Shown here: positions 16,709 to 24,828 of the stretch, piece after piece
How positions within the stretch are numbered: position 1 is the first letter of the stretch
Layout of the letters: each line of letters starts with the position of its first letter
NCBI GenBank assembly: GCA_021731405.1
Contig: JAKFXN010000003.1
Coordinates: forward strand, 62,001 to 126,000
Direction of reading: 5' to 3'
Source: Candidatus Parcubacteria bacterium
GTDB taxonomy: Bacteria; Patescibacteria; Paceibacteria; UBA9973; UBA918
Length of the DNA: 64,000 nucleotides
Program-made: the position numbers and the translations under genes
The notes under the pieces: model-generated
Seen by the model: the letters and a program-made list of their open reading frames with translations, nothing else
Databases searched by the model: none
Told to the model about the DNA's origin: nothing

Positions 16709-17947
16709 ATGAACTGGCTAGAAAAAATATTTCACCATTCAGAACTTTTTACCCAAAGAAGTATCCAAGCGCTATACGTCATCTTGTTTTTTGATCTTGT
16801 CTTTACGTTCAACAGCTGGACTTCACAAGGATACCTAACAGTACAAAGTGTAAAAGAAAATGACGCAATCTGCTGGCCATATTTTCAGAATTGTTTGGAT
16901 CTGTATGTTTTTCAAGCCATACCGCAAGGCTATAGTTTGGGTATTCTGTACATGGTAATAGGAGGTTTCCTGTTTACCTCGCTATATTTTTCCTACAGAG
17001 AAAAGTGGGACAAGGCACTGCTTTTTTTAGCAATACCAGCTCTGTTTAAGTTTTTGATGTTGTACGTGTTCTCCTATCTGCCAATTGGTAATTACCATGT
17101 ACTCGGATTGGTATTTGTACTCCTCCTCCTATTTGCTAAGCACAAATTATTCGCACTAAAGGTTGCAGTAACCGTTTTTTATTTTTGTGCTGCCGCCCTC
17201 AAAATTAACGCTGGCTATATTTCAGGCTCAATCTTTTCTTCCTTAGCGCTCGGCGTGCCAATTTTCCCGAATAGTTTGTTACCGTATTACGGCCTCGTCT
17301 TCATACTTATAGTTGTAGCGGTACCCTTTTTCCTCTGGTCGGCTGAATTACGAGTACGTATTATGGCTGTGAGTATTTTGGCAGCGTTTCATGTGTATAG
17401 TATTACCCTCGTAGGGTTTCGTTTTGCGGCTCTTTGTATACCAATATTGTTTATACTTTTTATACTATCTGATTATGAAAAATTCTCTTTCAAGAAAATA
17501 CGGACAGATGTTTTTTCCTTCATTCTGATTAGTCTGATTATTTTAGGGCAAAGTCTACCTATTATAATTGCCGGTGATGAAAGAATCACCAGTGAAGGTG
17601 AAAAATACGGTTTTTATATGTATACCGCTAATCGACAGTGTATCAGAACGATAAATGTACATTACAAAGATGGCACGAGCGCTGAAAATACCTACGAAGA
17701 CAGAAAGGGGATGAGACGCTGTGACCCCTATGAAGATTGGTTCAGGATTCAGCAAGCGTGTAAGCAAGATACCGTTTCTCGAATAGAGTGGATTTTTAAC
17801 GTAAGTATCAATGGGTCCTACTTCTATACTCTGGTTGATGTTCCAAATGCTTGTGTCATAACTGAATATAAGGCTTTTTCACACAATGACTGGCTAAAAA
17901 CCGACATTCAAGATACGAGTCTTCCAGTATTAAAAAATAGTATTTAA
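16709..17947 (+). CDS. HTTM-like polytopic membrane protein (SdpB / vitamin K carboxylase-like fold)
   Basis: 412 residues. About eight transmembrane segments fill residues ~15-300, in the arrangement of HTTM-domain proteins such as SdpB of Bacillus or the membrane part of gamma-carboxylases (family assigned by overall pattern, moderate confidence). A hydrophilic C-terminal region (~residues 300-412) contains four Cys and is probably outside the cell. It stands 56 bases upstream of a small exported Cys-rich peptide gene and near rhodanese and DsbA-like genes. SdpB acts in maturing the SdpC peptide toxin, so a peptide-processing role is the working idea; a lipid or transport role cannot be excluded. 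Confidence 0.6.
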   Translation: MNWLEKIFHHSELFTQRSIQALYVILFFDLVFTFNSWTSQGYLTVQSVKENDAICWPYFQNCLDLYVFQAIPQGYSLGILYMVIGGFLFTSLYFSYREKWDKALLFLAIPALFKFLMLYVFSYLPIGNYHVLGLVFVLLLLFAKHKLFALKVAVTVFYFCAAALKINAGYISGSIFSSLALGVPIFPNSLLPYYGLVFILIVVAVPFFLWSAELRVRIMAVSILAAFHVYSITLVGFRFAALCIPILFILFILSDYEKFSFKKIRTDVFSFILISLIILGQSLPIIIAGDERITSEGEKYGFYMYTANRQCIRTINVHYKDGTSAENTYEDRKGMRRCDPYEDWFRIQQACKQDTVSRIEWIFNVSINGSYFYTLVDVPNACVITEYKAFSHNDWLKTDIQDTSLPVLKNSI

Positions 17948-18003
17948 CTACATAAGTGCATAATTTTGCTATCCGCTAAAATCATTGTGATACCATTAAG
18001 GTA

Positions 18004-18273
18004 ATGATAAATAGTATTCCAAAGAAAATAGGGTATCTATTGCTAGCTTTAGCAGTAACTGCTTTAGGGTTTATTTTATCTCTAATTCCGGCGGGGCAAA
18101 AAGCGACCGCTGACGTAGCTATGACAAATGCCGACTATTGTGGCGTTGGTGGTCCTGGATACATGTCAGAATATTGTTATTCAATTGGATTTTATTATTA
18201 CACTGACAGCGGTGGCGACGCTGCTGCTGCTTGCGGCGACGCCGCTGGAGCTGACTGTTGCTCTGCTAGTTGA
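18004..18273 (+). CDS. Small exported Cys-rich peptide (possible toxin or signal precursor)
   Basis: 89 residues. An N-terminal hydrophobic segment (about 11-31) acts as signal or anchor, and the rest is Gly/Ala/Tyr-rich with five Cys (46, 58, 77, 85, 86), including YCGVGGPGY and a terminal DCCSAS. A promoter with -35 TTGCTA and -10 TGATAC lies immediately upstream, so it is leaderless. It is followed after 19 bases by a TPR gene and then rhodanese and DsbA-like genes, and preceded by the HTTM gene. No known family. Could be a disulfide-bonded bacteriocin-like peptide or a structural surface peptide. Confidence 0.7.
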   Translation: MINSIPKKIGYLLLALAVTALGFILSLIPAGQKATADVAMTNADYCGVGGPGYMSEYCYSIGFYYYTDSGGDAAAACGDAAGADCCSAS

Positions 18274-18292
18274 TTGTTCTAAAACTTAATAT

Positions 18293-19342
18293 ATGAAAAG
18301 CCCTGTTTTTATTGCCATTGTCCTCGTTCTAATAGCAGTTGTTGTCTTTGCGGCGAGATTGTTTCTTCTTGATCGAGAAATCACAATGCAAGCTGTGCCT
18401 CCTGCTCAAACCGAAGAAGGGAACAACGATGGTTTTGTAGATATTACTAAACAGGCAGTTGAGACAAACTCTGATTTACAGGAAGGTATTCGACTTATAG
18501 AAAATGGTAGATTTGCCGACGCTCGAGTTTATTTACAAAAAGCGGTAGAAACAGAAACTGACCCAAATACCAAATCAGTGGCTGACCTGACATTCGCAAG
18601 TACTTACTTTAGGGATAATCAGCCTGAGTTAGCCGCTGAAAACTTATTGCGTGTTGCCAACGAGCCATCGTATCCTAGCTCTACTCGTGCTTTTGCACTG
18701 ACGACAATTGTGCAGCAGTATAATGCCACAAAAGACATCTCACTTCTCAAAGTCTTTGGAGACACTGAAGAATTTAACACCAGCTATTTACTACAGGGAG
18801 CACACAGACAAATCGTTACCCTCTTTCCAATGGGTCTGTCAGTCGCATACCTAGCAAGAATCGATATGGATAGATTTGCGGATAAAGCTGAAATCACGTA
18901 TCAAGAGGCAATTGAGAAGATTGACGCAGACATCATTTTTCAAAACAAGGGCCTAGAAAGTAATTATCTTGTACCGAATATAATGATTGCAAAAGCAAAT
19001 CTGATGGCTAAAGCAGAAGGCCTTGGGTTTGAAGATCGGCGTGAAGTAATTAAAGCTTATAAAGACGCAATTACTACCGCTAAAGAAAAGCTTCAGGCAA
19101 CTACTGCTCAGTTTGCCATGCTCCAGTACATGAACTACTTGGGTAAAAATGTTGAAGAAAATACGGTACTTATCGATGAAGCCCTCGCAATCTTTGAAGC
19201 AGAGAAACTAACTGAAATGGTCGTCAATCACTTGGGACGAGAAGAGGTTGTCTACGAGTGGCCAGGGATTATTGCTATTGCACGAGTAAATGAAGCATAC
19301 GTTACATTCTTCTCCCAATATGTTCCAGTTCCCCAACAGTAA
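18293..19342 (+). CDS. Membrane-anchored TPR-like repeat protein
   Basis: 349 residues. An N-terminal membrane segment (residues ~5-25, FIAIVLVLIAVVVFAARLFLL) is followed by an all-helical ectodomain with TPR-like repeats (GIRLIENGRFADARVYLQKAV is the clearest). It follows the Cys-rich peptide gene by 19 bases and overlaps the rhodanese gene, which points to one operon. Likely a scaffold that binds partner proteins outside the cytoplasmic membrane. Confidence 0.75.
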   Translation: MKSPVFIAIVLVLIAVVVFAARLFLLDREITMQAVPPAQTEEGNNDGFVDITKQAVETNSDLQEGIRLIENGRFADARVYLQKAVETETDPNTKSVADLTFASTYFRDNQPELAAENLLRVANEPSYPSSTRAFALTTIVQQYNATKDISLLKVFGDTEEFNTSYLLQGAHRQIVTLFPMGLSVAYLARIDMDRFADKAEITYQEAIEKIDADIIFQNKGLESNYLVPNIMIAKANLMAKAEGLGFEDRREVIKAYKDAITTAKEKLQATTAQFAMLQYMNYLGKNVEENTVLIDEALAIFEAEKLTEMVVNHLGREEVVYEWPGIIAIARVNEAYVTFFSQYVPVPQQ

Positions 19343-19859
19343 AGTGTACGCGCTTATTGCCCTAACTCTCGTTTTAGGGATATTAGTAGCGCTCAGTTTT
19401 CGTATTGTTCGCTATACAGACCTCTTGCCCCCACAGATAGTCGACATAAGCCCCGTTGAGGCGTATGAAAACATTCTTGGTAATCCCGAAAAATACATTC
19501 TCATAGATGTTCGCTCTGGTTCTGAGTACCAAAACGCCCACGCTACAGGTTCGGTAAACTTACCGATACATTATCTCTATGATGATATGCACGGTTTGCC
19601 TAATGAACTACGTGTTCCTGTACCAAAAAATACCGATCAGGAGATATACCTTTTATGTACTGGAGGTAGATTGGCGGGTGTAGCCTATGGATATCTTGAA
19701 CACCATGGCTATCGAAACATTAAACGAATCGAAGGAGGTATTGCAAACTGGGCAAAAAGTGGGCTCCCGATTATAACCAAGTCCCTCTTTTCTGGGACAG
19801 AAGTAGATTTTAATACTGCGACAGAGGGTGAGCTCGATAGACCGTATGTTCAAGAATAA
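19320..19859 (+). CDS. Membrane-anchored rhodanese-domain protein
   Basis: An N-terminal membrane helix (about residues 9-29) is followed by a single rhodanese domain with the active-site loop containing LLCTGGRLAG, where Cys is the sulfur-carrying residue, and the DVRSGSEYQNAHATGSVNLP substrate-binding segment. About 179 residues from the ATG at 19320; an ATG at 19290 is also possible. It overlaps the TPR gene and the DsbA-like gene, so the three are coupled. With the redox neighbour it suggests extracytoplasmic sulfur or thiol chemistry. Confidence 0.85.
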   Translation: MFQFPNSKVYALIALTLVLGILVALSFRIVRYTDLLPPQIVDISPVEAYENILGNPEKYILIDVRSGSEYQNAHATGSVNLPIHYLYDDMHGLPNELRVPVPKNTDQEIYLLCTGGRLAGVAYGYLEHHGYRNIKRIEGGIANWAKSGLPIITKSLFSGTEVDFNTATEGELDRPYVQE

Positions 19860-20559
19860 GGGCTTAATTCTTTTTCTCCTCGTCGTATTTTTTATAGGAT
19901 CGGGTTTATTTCTTTATACAAATGAGGAAAGAGTACCAGAACAAGAAATAAACCTAAGTGAGACACTGACTATCCGTGAGAACGAACATTATCTTAGCTT
20001 TGCAGAGGATTCAGAATACACTGTTGTTGAATACCTAGACTTTGACTGCGTTTTTTGCAGGCGGTTACATCTGGAATTAGACAAAGGAGGAGTCGATTAT
20101 TCTAAAATTACCTATATCATCAGAAGTTTTCCAAGCACAGGCGTAGTCTTGTATTCAAAAAAAGCCTTAATTGCTGAATGTATATATGACCAAAGTGGAG
20201 ACGCAGGGTACTTAGCCTTTATTGATTTGTACTTTAAGACCTGGGGTAATAAAAATGACCTTACTTGGGCAACTAAGATTGCGGAAAATCTTGTGACTGA
20301 CAAGGACGCTTTATACAATTGTTTAGAAAACAACCAAGCAATAAAAGATACTATCAGTAGTAATTTTACGCTTGATAGTATTGCTGGCGTTACGCAGACT
20401 CCTTCGTTTTATGTTTATAAAAACAATGTACTTGAACAAAAGTTTGTTGGACTTGGAGCAAAGACATACCGAAACTTAATGAGGTATTACTCTCGAAATA
20501 GTAGGGGGTATTTAAATACCTGGACGACGCTCCCGCTTTTTGAAAATGTACGCCGATAA
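19846..20559 (+). CDS. DsbA-like thiol-disulfide oxidoreductase, membrane anchored
   Basis: About 237 residues: a membrane anchor (5-25), then a thioredoxin/DsbA fold. The motif YLDFDCVFCRRLH holds the redox CxxC (CVFC), and TQTPSFYVYKN provides the cis-Pro loop. It overlaps the preceding rhodanese gene (ATG 19846; GTG 19828 also in frame). Likely forms disulfides in exported proteins, with the Cys-rich peptide at 18004 the obvious local client; that link is inferred from operon position. Confidence 0.85.
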   Translation: MFKNKGLILFLLVVFFIGSGLFLYTNEERVPEQEINLSETLTIRENEHYLSFAEDSEYTVVEYLDFDCVFCRRLHLELDKGGVDYSKITYIIRSFPSTGVVLYSKKALIAECIYDQSGDAGYLAFIDLYFKTWGNKNDLTWATKIAENLVTDKDALYNCLENNQAIKDTISSNFTLDSIAGVTQTPSFYVYKNNVLEQKFVGLGAKTYRNLMRYYSRNSRGYLNTWTTLPLFENVRR

Positions 20560-20832
20560 TTTTTTCTGCTCTCCAAGCGCATGAAATATATGGGGCGCAA
20601 TATCTGGGTTGCAGTGCACTGCCACTTTTTGAACGCCTTGCCCTGATATCAAAAGTTCCATCCCAGCGTTAGTAAAAACAGCAGTGACCCTTCTCTTGCC
20701 GCTCTTGCTTTTTCCTTGCGTAATAATACCTGGTGAAACAAGAGTTACTCCAGGTATTTTTTCAAGGAGAACAACTACTTCCTCGGCGGTCTCGGTCAGA
20801 GTTGAGTGGGTACCACCACGAATGTTCTTCAT
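20512..20832 (-). CDS. Small conserved-looking basic protein of unknown function
   Basis: 106 residues, starting MKNIRGGTHSTLTETAEEVVVLLEKI and ending in a basic tail. The compositional pattern and a -10 (TACACT) seven to nine bases before the ATG support a real gene. The GGTHST motif with later HCNPDIAPH could bind metal; a distant resemblance to DUF2103 is possible. It converges with and overlaps the 3' end of the DsbA-like gene by 48 bases. Function unknown. Confidence 0.6.
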   Translation of the reverse strand: MKNIRGGTHSTLTETAEEVVVLLEKIPGVTLVSPGIITQGKSKSGKRRVTAVFTNAGMELLISGQGVQKVAVHCNPDIAPHIFHALGEQKKLSAYIFKKRERRPGI

Positions 20833-20924
20833 TACTTAAGTGTAGCAAAAATGGACTGTCTTTGCTTATGTATTCCAGTTTAGCCCCTTAACCTTTTTCT
20901 TAACAAATGACATACTAGAGGGTA

Positions 20925-21521
20925 ATGGAAGACGATGTGCTATATGTAAATAGATGTAAAGCTGGTGACACAGAAGCTTTTGGCGTATTGTACGATCGGT
21001 ACATAGATAAAATCTATCGATTTGTTTTTTATAAAACGTTTGTTAAAGAAGTGGCGGAAGATATCACAAGTGATGTATTTCATAAGGCACTGCAAAAGAT
21101 TAATTCTTACGAAGCTGACAGGGGCGTATTTAGCGCTTGGATATATCGTATCGCCCGCAATAATGTGATTGATTATTACCGCAGTCAGAAAGGAGACGTA
21201 CCGCTTGAGGATGTATTTGACGTTGGGTTTGATGAACGTACTCCCGAATCGCTCGACGCCATTGCGGCCCTTGATAAAGTGAATGTGTATCTTGAGACTT
21301 TGAGTAGTAAGCAGCGGGAGATCATCACCCTTCGGGTTTGGGAAGAGCTGCCTTACCTCGAAATTGCCGAGATTGTGGGCGGTACGGAAGATAGTGTAAA
21401 GATGGCTTTTTCTCGCAGTATCCGTGAATTGCGTGAAAAGTGTGGACCCATTTCACCCCTACTTCTCTTTGTGGCGGTTGGGTTTTCAGAGCAGGCGTTA
21501 CTTTTTCATGATTTTACGTAA
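20925..21521 (+). CDS. ECF-type RNA polymerase sigma factor
   Basis: 198 residues with the two-domain layout of extracytoplasmic-function sigma factors. Sigma2 spans about residues 10-80 (FGVLYDRYIDKIYRFVF, WIYRIARNNVIDYYR) and sigma4 about 105-170 (LSSKQREIITLRVWEELPYLEIAEIVGGTEDSVKMAFSRSIRELR in outline, a helix-turn-helix). A hydrophobic tail follows. The next gene starts nine bases downstream and looks like its membrane partner. An ECF system is uncommon in such reduced genomes. Confidence 0.92.
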   Translation: MEDDVLYVNRCKAGDTEAFGVLYDRYIDKIYRFVFYKTFVKEVAEDITSDVFHKALQKINSYEADRGVFSAWIYRIARNNVIDYYRSQKGDVPLEDVFDVGFDERTPESLDAIAALDKVNVYLETLSSKQREIITLRVWEELPYLEIAEIVGGTEDSVKMAFSRSIRELREKCGPISPLLLFVAVGFSEQALLFHDFT

Positions 21522-21531
21522 TACATAGTAT

Positions 21532-22323
21532 ATGAAGGATTCGCTTGAATTAATTATTAAAGACATCTATACCCTTGATCCGTCGCTCGTAGAGCAAGAC
21601 GGTGAGGTACGGGCTTTGGTGAGTGCTCTTTCGGAGCAGAAACCAGTAGTCGTGATAGATGCTGCTTTTGTGCAATCTTTGCGCGCTGACTTAGTGAAAC
21701 CTGCTCGGGTGATGCCTGTTGTTGCCCCAACACCGTCAGCTTGGTGGATGGTATATGGAGCACCAGTTGGGGTTCTGGCACTCTTGCTGATTATGCTTAT
21801 ACCGAAGACGGAGCCTATGCGCAATGAAGTTCCAACCATTGCCCCTTCGCCAGTAAGAGAAGCAGATATGTATCTTGAGTCTTCGGATGGGGCGCAAGAG
21901 ACTAAGCGTTCAGCTCCCGCCAGTGGCGCTGCCGAGTCAATGATGATGGAAGCAGATACTATGATGATGTCAGCTCCGGTGTCTGGAGACACCTTCCAAA
22001 TCAGTACCCAAGCGCCTGGAGACACGGTCGTAGTAGACTTTGCCTCCCTTGAACAAGCGGGGTACTTAGTTATTCAAGCTTATACAGAAGAAGGTCCAGG
22101 AGAAATCCTTGGTACTAGTCCGCTCTTGGCTGCCGGTATGATAGAGCAGGTTCAAATTGTCTTGAATTTAACCACAGAGCCTGACCAAACCTTCTTTGCG
22201 GTCCTATATCGAGACGATGGCGATGGGTTGTTCTCACTTGAAGCAGACATGATGGTCTATGACCAAAGTGGTACGGTACCGTTCTCACAAATGTTCTCAA
22301 CTACACCGGCTCCACTCCCATAA
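21532..22323 (+). CDS. Putative anti-sigma factor with Met-rich linker and DUF7282-like ectodomain
   Basis: 263 residues with one membrane helix at about 71-91. The N-terminal ~65 residues would be cytoplasmic, as expected of an anti-sigma domain, though no HxxxCxxC zinc motif is present. Outside the helix lies a linker with the Met cluster MMMEADTMMM (137-146), then a domain with GYLVIQAYTEEGPGEILGTSPLLAAG and FFAVLYRDDGDG, resembling DUF7282. It follows the sigma gene by nine bases. The Met cluster could sense copper or oxidants; this is inference. Confidence 0.7.
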   Translation: MKDSLELIIKDIYTLDPSLVEQDGEVRALVSALSEQKPVVVIDAAFVQSLRADLVKPARVMPVVAPTPSAWWMVYGAPVGVLALLLIMLIPKTEPMRNEVPTIAPSPVREADMYLESSDGAQETKRSAPASGAAESMMMEADTMMMSAPVSGDTFQISTQAPGDTVVVDFASLEQAGYLVIQAYTEEGPGEILGTSPLLAAGMIEQVQIVLNLTTEPDQTFFAVLYRDDGDGLFSLEADMMVYDQSGTVPFSQMFSTTPAPLP

Positions 22324-22369
22324 TAGTGTTACCCTTAAGCTACAACTGCGTAGTACAAAAGAGGAAAGA

Positions 22370-22400
22370 AATTGCTTATGTCCTTGGGACATAAGCAATT
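22370..22400. terminator. Strong hairpin after the sigma/anti-sigma pair
   Basis: A 14-bp perfect stem AATTGCTTATGTCC/GGACATAAGCAATT with a TTG loop. The T-tract is short, so it may be a terminator or a processing or protection stem. Confidence 0.6.
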
Positions 22401-22446
22401 TTCTAAATGAGCATATTTTCTTAATAAAAATAATAGTAATAATCAT

Positions 22447-23460
22447 ATGGAATTTATCAAAAAGATTGATTGGAGTAAGCCAGGAATACAGCTCGCGTTT
22501 GTGGGTCTGTTTGGCGTATTCGCTTTTATAGTATTGTCGGGTACCAGTATTCAAAACCCAATGCCTTCATTCTCTAAGGACAGTGAAGAAGCGATGTATT
22601 ATGGCGATGGCTATGCGGTTTCGTCAGATATGGGCATGGGATATGGACAAGAACTTTCTCTTCGTAATGTAGAAGGAAGCATCATGCCACCAATGCCAGA
22701 TTTTGCCCCAGGCAATGACGCTGAAGCGTATGAGGTAAAGCAGTACTCAGCTACTATCGAAACTAGAAACCTAGAAGAGGATTGTTCTACTGTACGTTCA
22801 CTCATGGAGCGCGAAGATGTTATCTTTCAAAATAAAAATGAATACGAACAAGGATGTTCATATAGTTTTAAGGTAGAGAAGGAGAGCGTTGAGGAAGTGC
22901 TAGCTATCTTAGAAGCGCTTGATCCAAAAGATCTTAGTGAAAACTCCTACACCATTAAGCGTGAAGTGGCTGATTACACGGGAGAGATTGAAATTCTCGA
23001 GAAGAAGCTCGCTACGCTAGACCAGACTCTGACCCAATCGCTCGCCAGTTATGACACCCTAAGTGCACAAGCAACTGCTCGAGGCGACGTAGCAACGCTC
23101 GCTCAGATTACTGAAAGTAAGATAACCCTTATTGAGCGCCTAACTATCACTCGTATTGATACTGTCGGACAACTCGATAGACTAGCTCGAGCGAAAGCTG
23201 AAGCGCTTGACCAGCTCGTGTACACAAACTTCTACGTAAATATTTACGAAAACACCTTCGTAAACGGTGAAGAGATTAAGACTTCGTGGATAGAAGCGGT
23301 TAAAGAATTGGTGCGAGAGATCAACACCTTCGCACAAGAGGTAAGTCTTGGGTTTGTAGCACTCTTGTTTATGGTAGTGAAATATTCACTTTACGGTATC
23401 GTACTACTCTTTGTAGCTCGCTTTGCCTACTCATTCGCTCGAAAAGTCTGGACTTCATAG
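22447..23460 (+). CDS. DUF4349-like membrane protein
   Basis: 337 residues: an N-terminal membrane helix (~15-34), a Met/Tyr/Gly-rich stretch, then a domain with a long central coiled coil (residues ~180-260, EIEILEKKLATLDQTLTQSL in part), and a C-terminal membrane helix (~305-330). This two-helix layout with a coiled coil fits DUF4349. It follows the putative anti-sigma gene and may be part of the same envelope-stress set; the Met-rich segment recalls the one in that protein. Function unknown. Confidence 0.75.
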   Translation: MEFIKKIDWSKPGIQLAFVGLFGVFAFIVLSGTSIQNPMPSFSKDSEEAMYYGDGYAVSSDMGMGYGQELSLRNVEGSIMPPMPDFAPGNDAEAYEVKQYSATIETRNLEEDCSTVRSLMEREDVIFQNKNEYEQGCSYSFKVEKESVEEVLAILEALDPKDLSENSYTIKREVADYTGEIEILEKKLATLDQTLTQSLASYDTLSAQATARGDVATLAQITESKITLIERLTITRIDTVGQLDRLARAKAEALDQLVYTNFYVNIYENTFVNGEEIKTSWIEAVKELVREINTFAQEVSLGFVALLFMVVKYSLYGIVLLFVARFAYSFARKVWTS

Positions 23461-23521
23461 TCAAATAGACCCAATCGGTAAGATATTGCAGGATGCTCCG
23501 TCAACGTAAATAACAAACACT

Positions 23522-23734
23522 ATGTACGAAAAAGCTAAAACATTTACACTTTCAAAACCACTTCTCAAAAAGATAGTTGGTGGAGTGTTGGTGCTGATTG
23601 GCTTTGTGGCTCTTATCACGCCATTGACACCAGGAGCTATACTCTTCCTCTTCGTGGGCTTTGAGTTTCTTGGCCTCAGGTTTATGTTCCTCGACCGCCT
23701 TATTGGACGAAAACCAGCCTCTGCCTTAGAATAA
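23522..23734 (+). CDS. Small two-helix membrane protein (PGPGW/DUF454-like)
   Basis: 70 residues with two hydrophobic segments: KKIVGGVLVLIGFVALITP and GAILFLFVGFEFLGLRFMF, separated by LTPG. The turn resembles the PGPGW-type motif of small transmembrane proteins. The function of the family is unknown. Ends at a very strong terminator. Confidence 0.75.
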   Translation: MYEKAKTFTLSKPLLKKIVGGVLVLIGFVALITPLTPGAILFLFVGFEFLGLRFMFLDRLIGRKPASALE

Positions 23735-23760
23735 TTGCAAAGGAGAACCCTAGGTAAAAC

Positions 23761-23797
23761 GTAAAAGCCGCAAATCCTATGGATTTGCGGCTTTTAC
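23761..23797. terminator. Terminator after the small membrane protein gene
   Basis: A 17-bp perfect stem GTAAAAGCCGCAAATCC/GGATTTGCGGCTTTTAC with a TAT loop. Confidence 0.85.
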
Positions 23798-23896
23798 TAT
23801 GCAAAATAAGACTCGATTGAGCATAATTATTGACTTTACTCATAAATTATGCTATTATACTAGCAGTACAGTCTCATCCCGAGACTAAAGGAGTTC
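23797..23896 (+). repeat. 100-bp promoter cassette, copy 1
   Basis: 97 of 100 bases identical to 24183-24282. It holds -35 TTGACT at 23830, a 17-base spacer, -10 TATTAT at 23853, and the ribosome binding site AAAGGAG at the end. It drives the gene at 23900. Confidence 0.9.
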
Positions 23897-23899
23897 GTC

Positions 23900-24115
23900 A
23901 TGTTGCACCCCGAAGCAAAAAACTTGCCCGCTACCAAGGAAGAAACACTCACAATGATCGAAATTGTGAAGTCGACACTCGTTTTCGACAAGGAGGCTCT
24001 TGCAGATGCCGTCGATGAAGGTGACTACTACAAAATTCTGGAAGAGCAGCGCGAAGTCGCTGATTCCGAAAAGGACCTCGCCGCGCTCGAAGCACATCTC
24101 TTGACCTTCCAGTGA
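23900..24115 (+). CDS. Uncharacterised 71-residue acidic protein, promoter-cassette gene 1
   Basis: Small helical, acidic, soluble protein (EETLTMIEIVKSTLVFDKEALADAV... in outline). No family recognised. AAAGGAG precedes the ATG by eight bases. Codon use (GCC, CTC, GTC, GAC) is richer in G+C than in surrounding genes. It is bounded upstream by the 100-bp cassette and downstream by a terminator whose tail is also shared with the next gene. Confidence 0.75.
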   Translation: MLHPEAKNLPATKEETLTMIEIVKSTLVFDKEALADAVDEGDYYKILEEQREVADSEKDLAALEAHLLTFQ

Positions 24116-24122
24116 AAGATTT

Positions 24123-24164
24123 ACCGCCTTTAAGACAAAACCTGTCTTCGGGCGGTTTTGTTTT
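24123..24164 (+). terminator. Terminator of cassette gene 1
   Basis: Stem CCGCC..AAGACA / TGTCTT..GGCGG followed by TTTTGTTTTG. The tail CGGTTTTGTTTTGTCTAAAA recurs after cassette gene 2. Confidence 0.8.
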
Positions 24165-24182
24165 GTCTAAAAGCAGCTCCTG

Positions 24183-24282
24183 CTATGCAAAATAAGACTC
24201 GATTGAGCATAATTATTGACTTTACCCATAAATTATGCTATTATATTAGCAGTACAGTCTCATTCCGAGACTAAAGGAGTTC
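24183..24282 (+). repeat. 100-bp promoter cassette, copy 2
   Basis: Second copy of the 23797-23896 cassette with three substitutions, all outside the -35, the -10 and the ribosome binding site. -35 TTGACT at 24216, -10 TATTAT at 24239. Confidence 0.9.
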
Positions 24283-24284
24283 CC

Positions 24285-24575
24285 ATGAAATTTGTCCTGA
24301 ACCTTGTTGCTGCCACCCTTGCTGCAATTGGCGCCATCACGCTGATTAATCTCGGTGTTGAAGGCTTCTCGAGAGAGAAAGCTATCGTCAAAACTGAAAA
24401 GTTCGAACCGTCCCGATATGTTCACAGAAATGGGCTTGATAAAGCACAGCTTCTCTGTGAAAAATATGGTGGCATTCTCTCCATTGGAGGCATGTATATC
24501 CAAGATGGCGTGAGGTATGAGCTCATGTGTATGTATGGGAAGGAGATGACGTTTGAAATCTTGCTTTCAAAATGA
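24285..24575 (+). CDS. Small secreted or anchored protein, promoter-cassette gene 2
   Basis: 96 residues from the ATG at 24285, set by the AAAGGAG of the cassette. The first ~22 residues (MKFVLNLVAATLAAIGAITLI) form a signal peptide or anchor. The mature part has two Cys (LLCEKYGG, LMCMYG) that could pair. It is unrelated to the protein of cassette gene 1 despite the same flanks. No family recognised. Confidence 0.75.
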   Translation: MKFVLNLVAATLAAIGAITLINLGVEGFSREKAIVKTEKFEPSRYVHRNGLDKAQLLCEKYGGILSIGGMYIQDGVRYELMCMYGKEMTFEILLSK

Positions 24576-24612
24576 CCGCCTTCAGACAAGACTGTCTAAG
24601 GCGGTTTTGTTT
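24575..24612 (+). terminator. Terminator of cassette gene 2
   Basis: Stem CCGCCTT.AGACA / TGTCT.AAGGCGG overlapping the stop codon, followed by the same T-rich tail as gene 1. Confidence 0.85.
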
Positions 24613-24633
24613 TGTCTAAAAGACCCCAAAAGG

Positions 24634-24661
24634 TTGACTTTTCCTCACCATTTGGTACTGT
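24634..24661 (+). promoter_or_regulatory. Promoter of the rpsS-rplE operon
   Basis: -35 TTGACT at 24634, 16-base spacer ending in ATTTGG, -10 TACTGT at 24656. The spacer length and TTTGG ending equal those of the rpsN promoter. Confidence 0.7.
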
Positions 24662-24667
24662 AGGCGG

Positions 24668-24828
24668 GTTCCAACCTCACGCGGGATTGAAGTGTCACCC
24701 GCACAAAAGTAGCAGAAGCACAGGTTATTAAGGGTTGGGAATCTCTGTTAAGGACGGCCGTTACCTTTCTTTACAAGAGATTCTCACAGAGGCGCCACAA
24801 GCGCTTATTTATTCGTTGTTAGAAAAAC
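24668..24828 (+). promoter_or_regulatory. Structured leader of the rpsS operon
   Basis: Several complementary segments: GCGGGT (24664-24669) with ACCCGC, AACCT with AGGTT, and GAATCTCT (24739-24746) with AGAGATTC (24776-24783). A folded, possibly regulated 5' UTR of ~160 bases. Confidence 0.45.
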
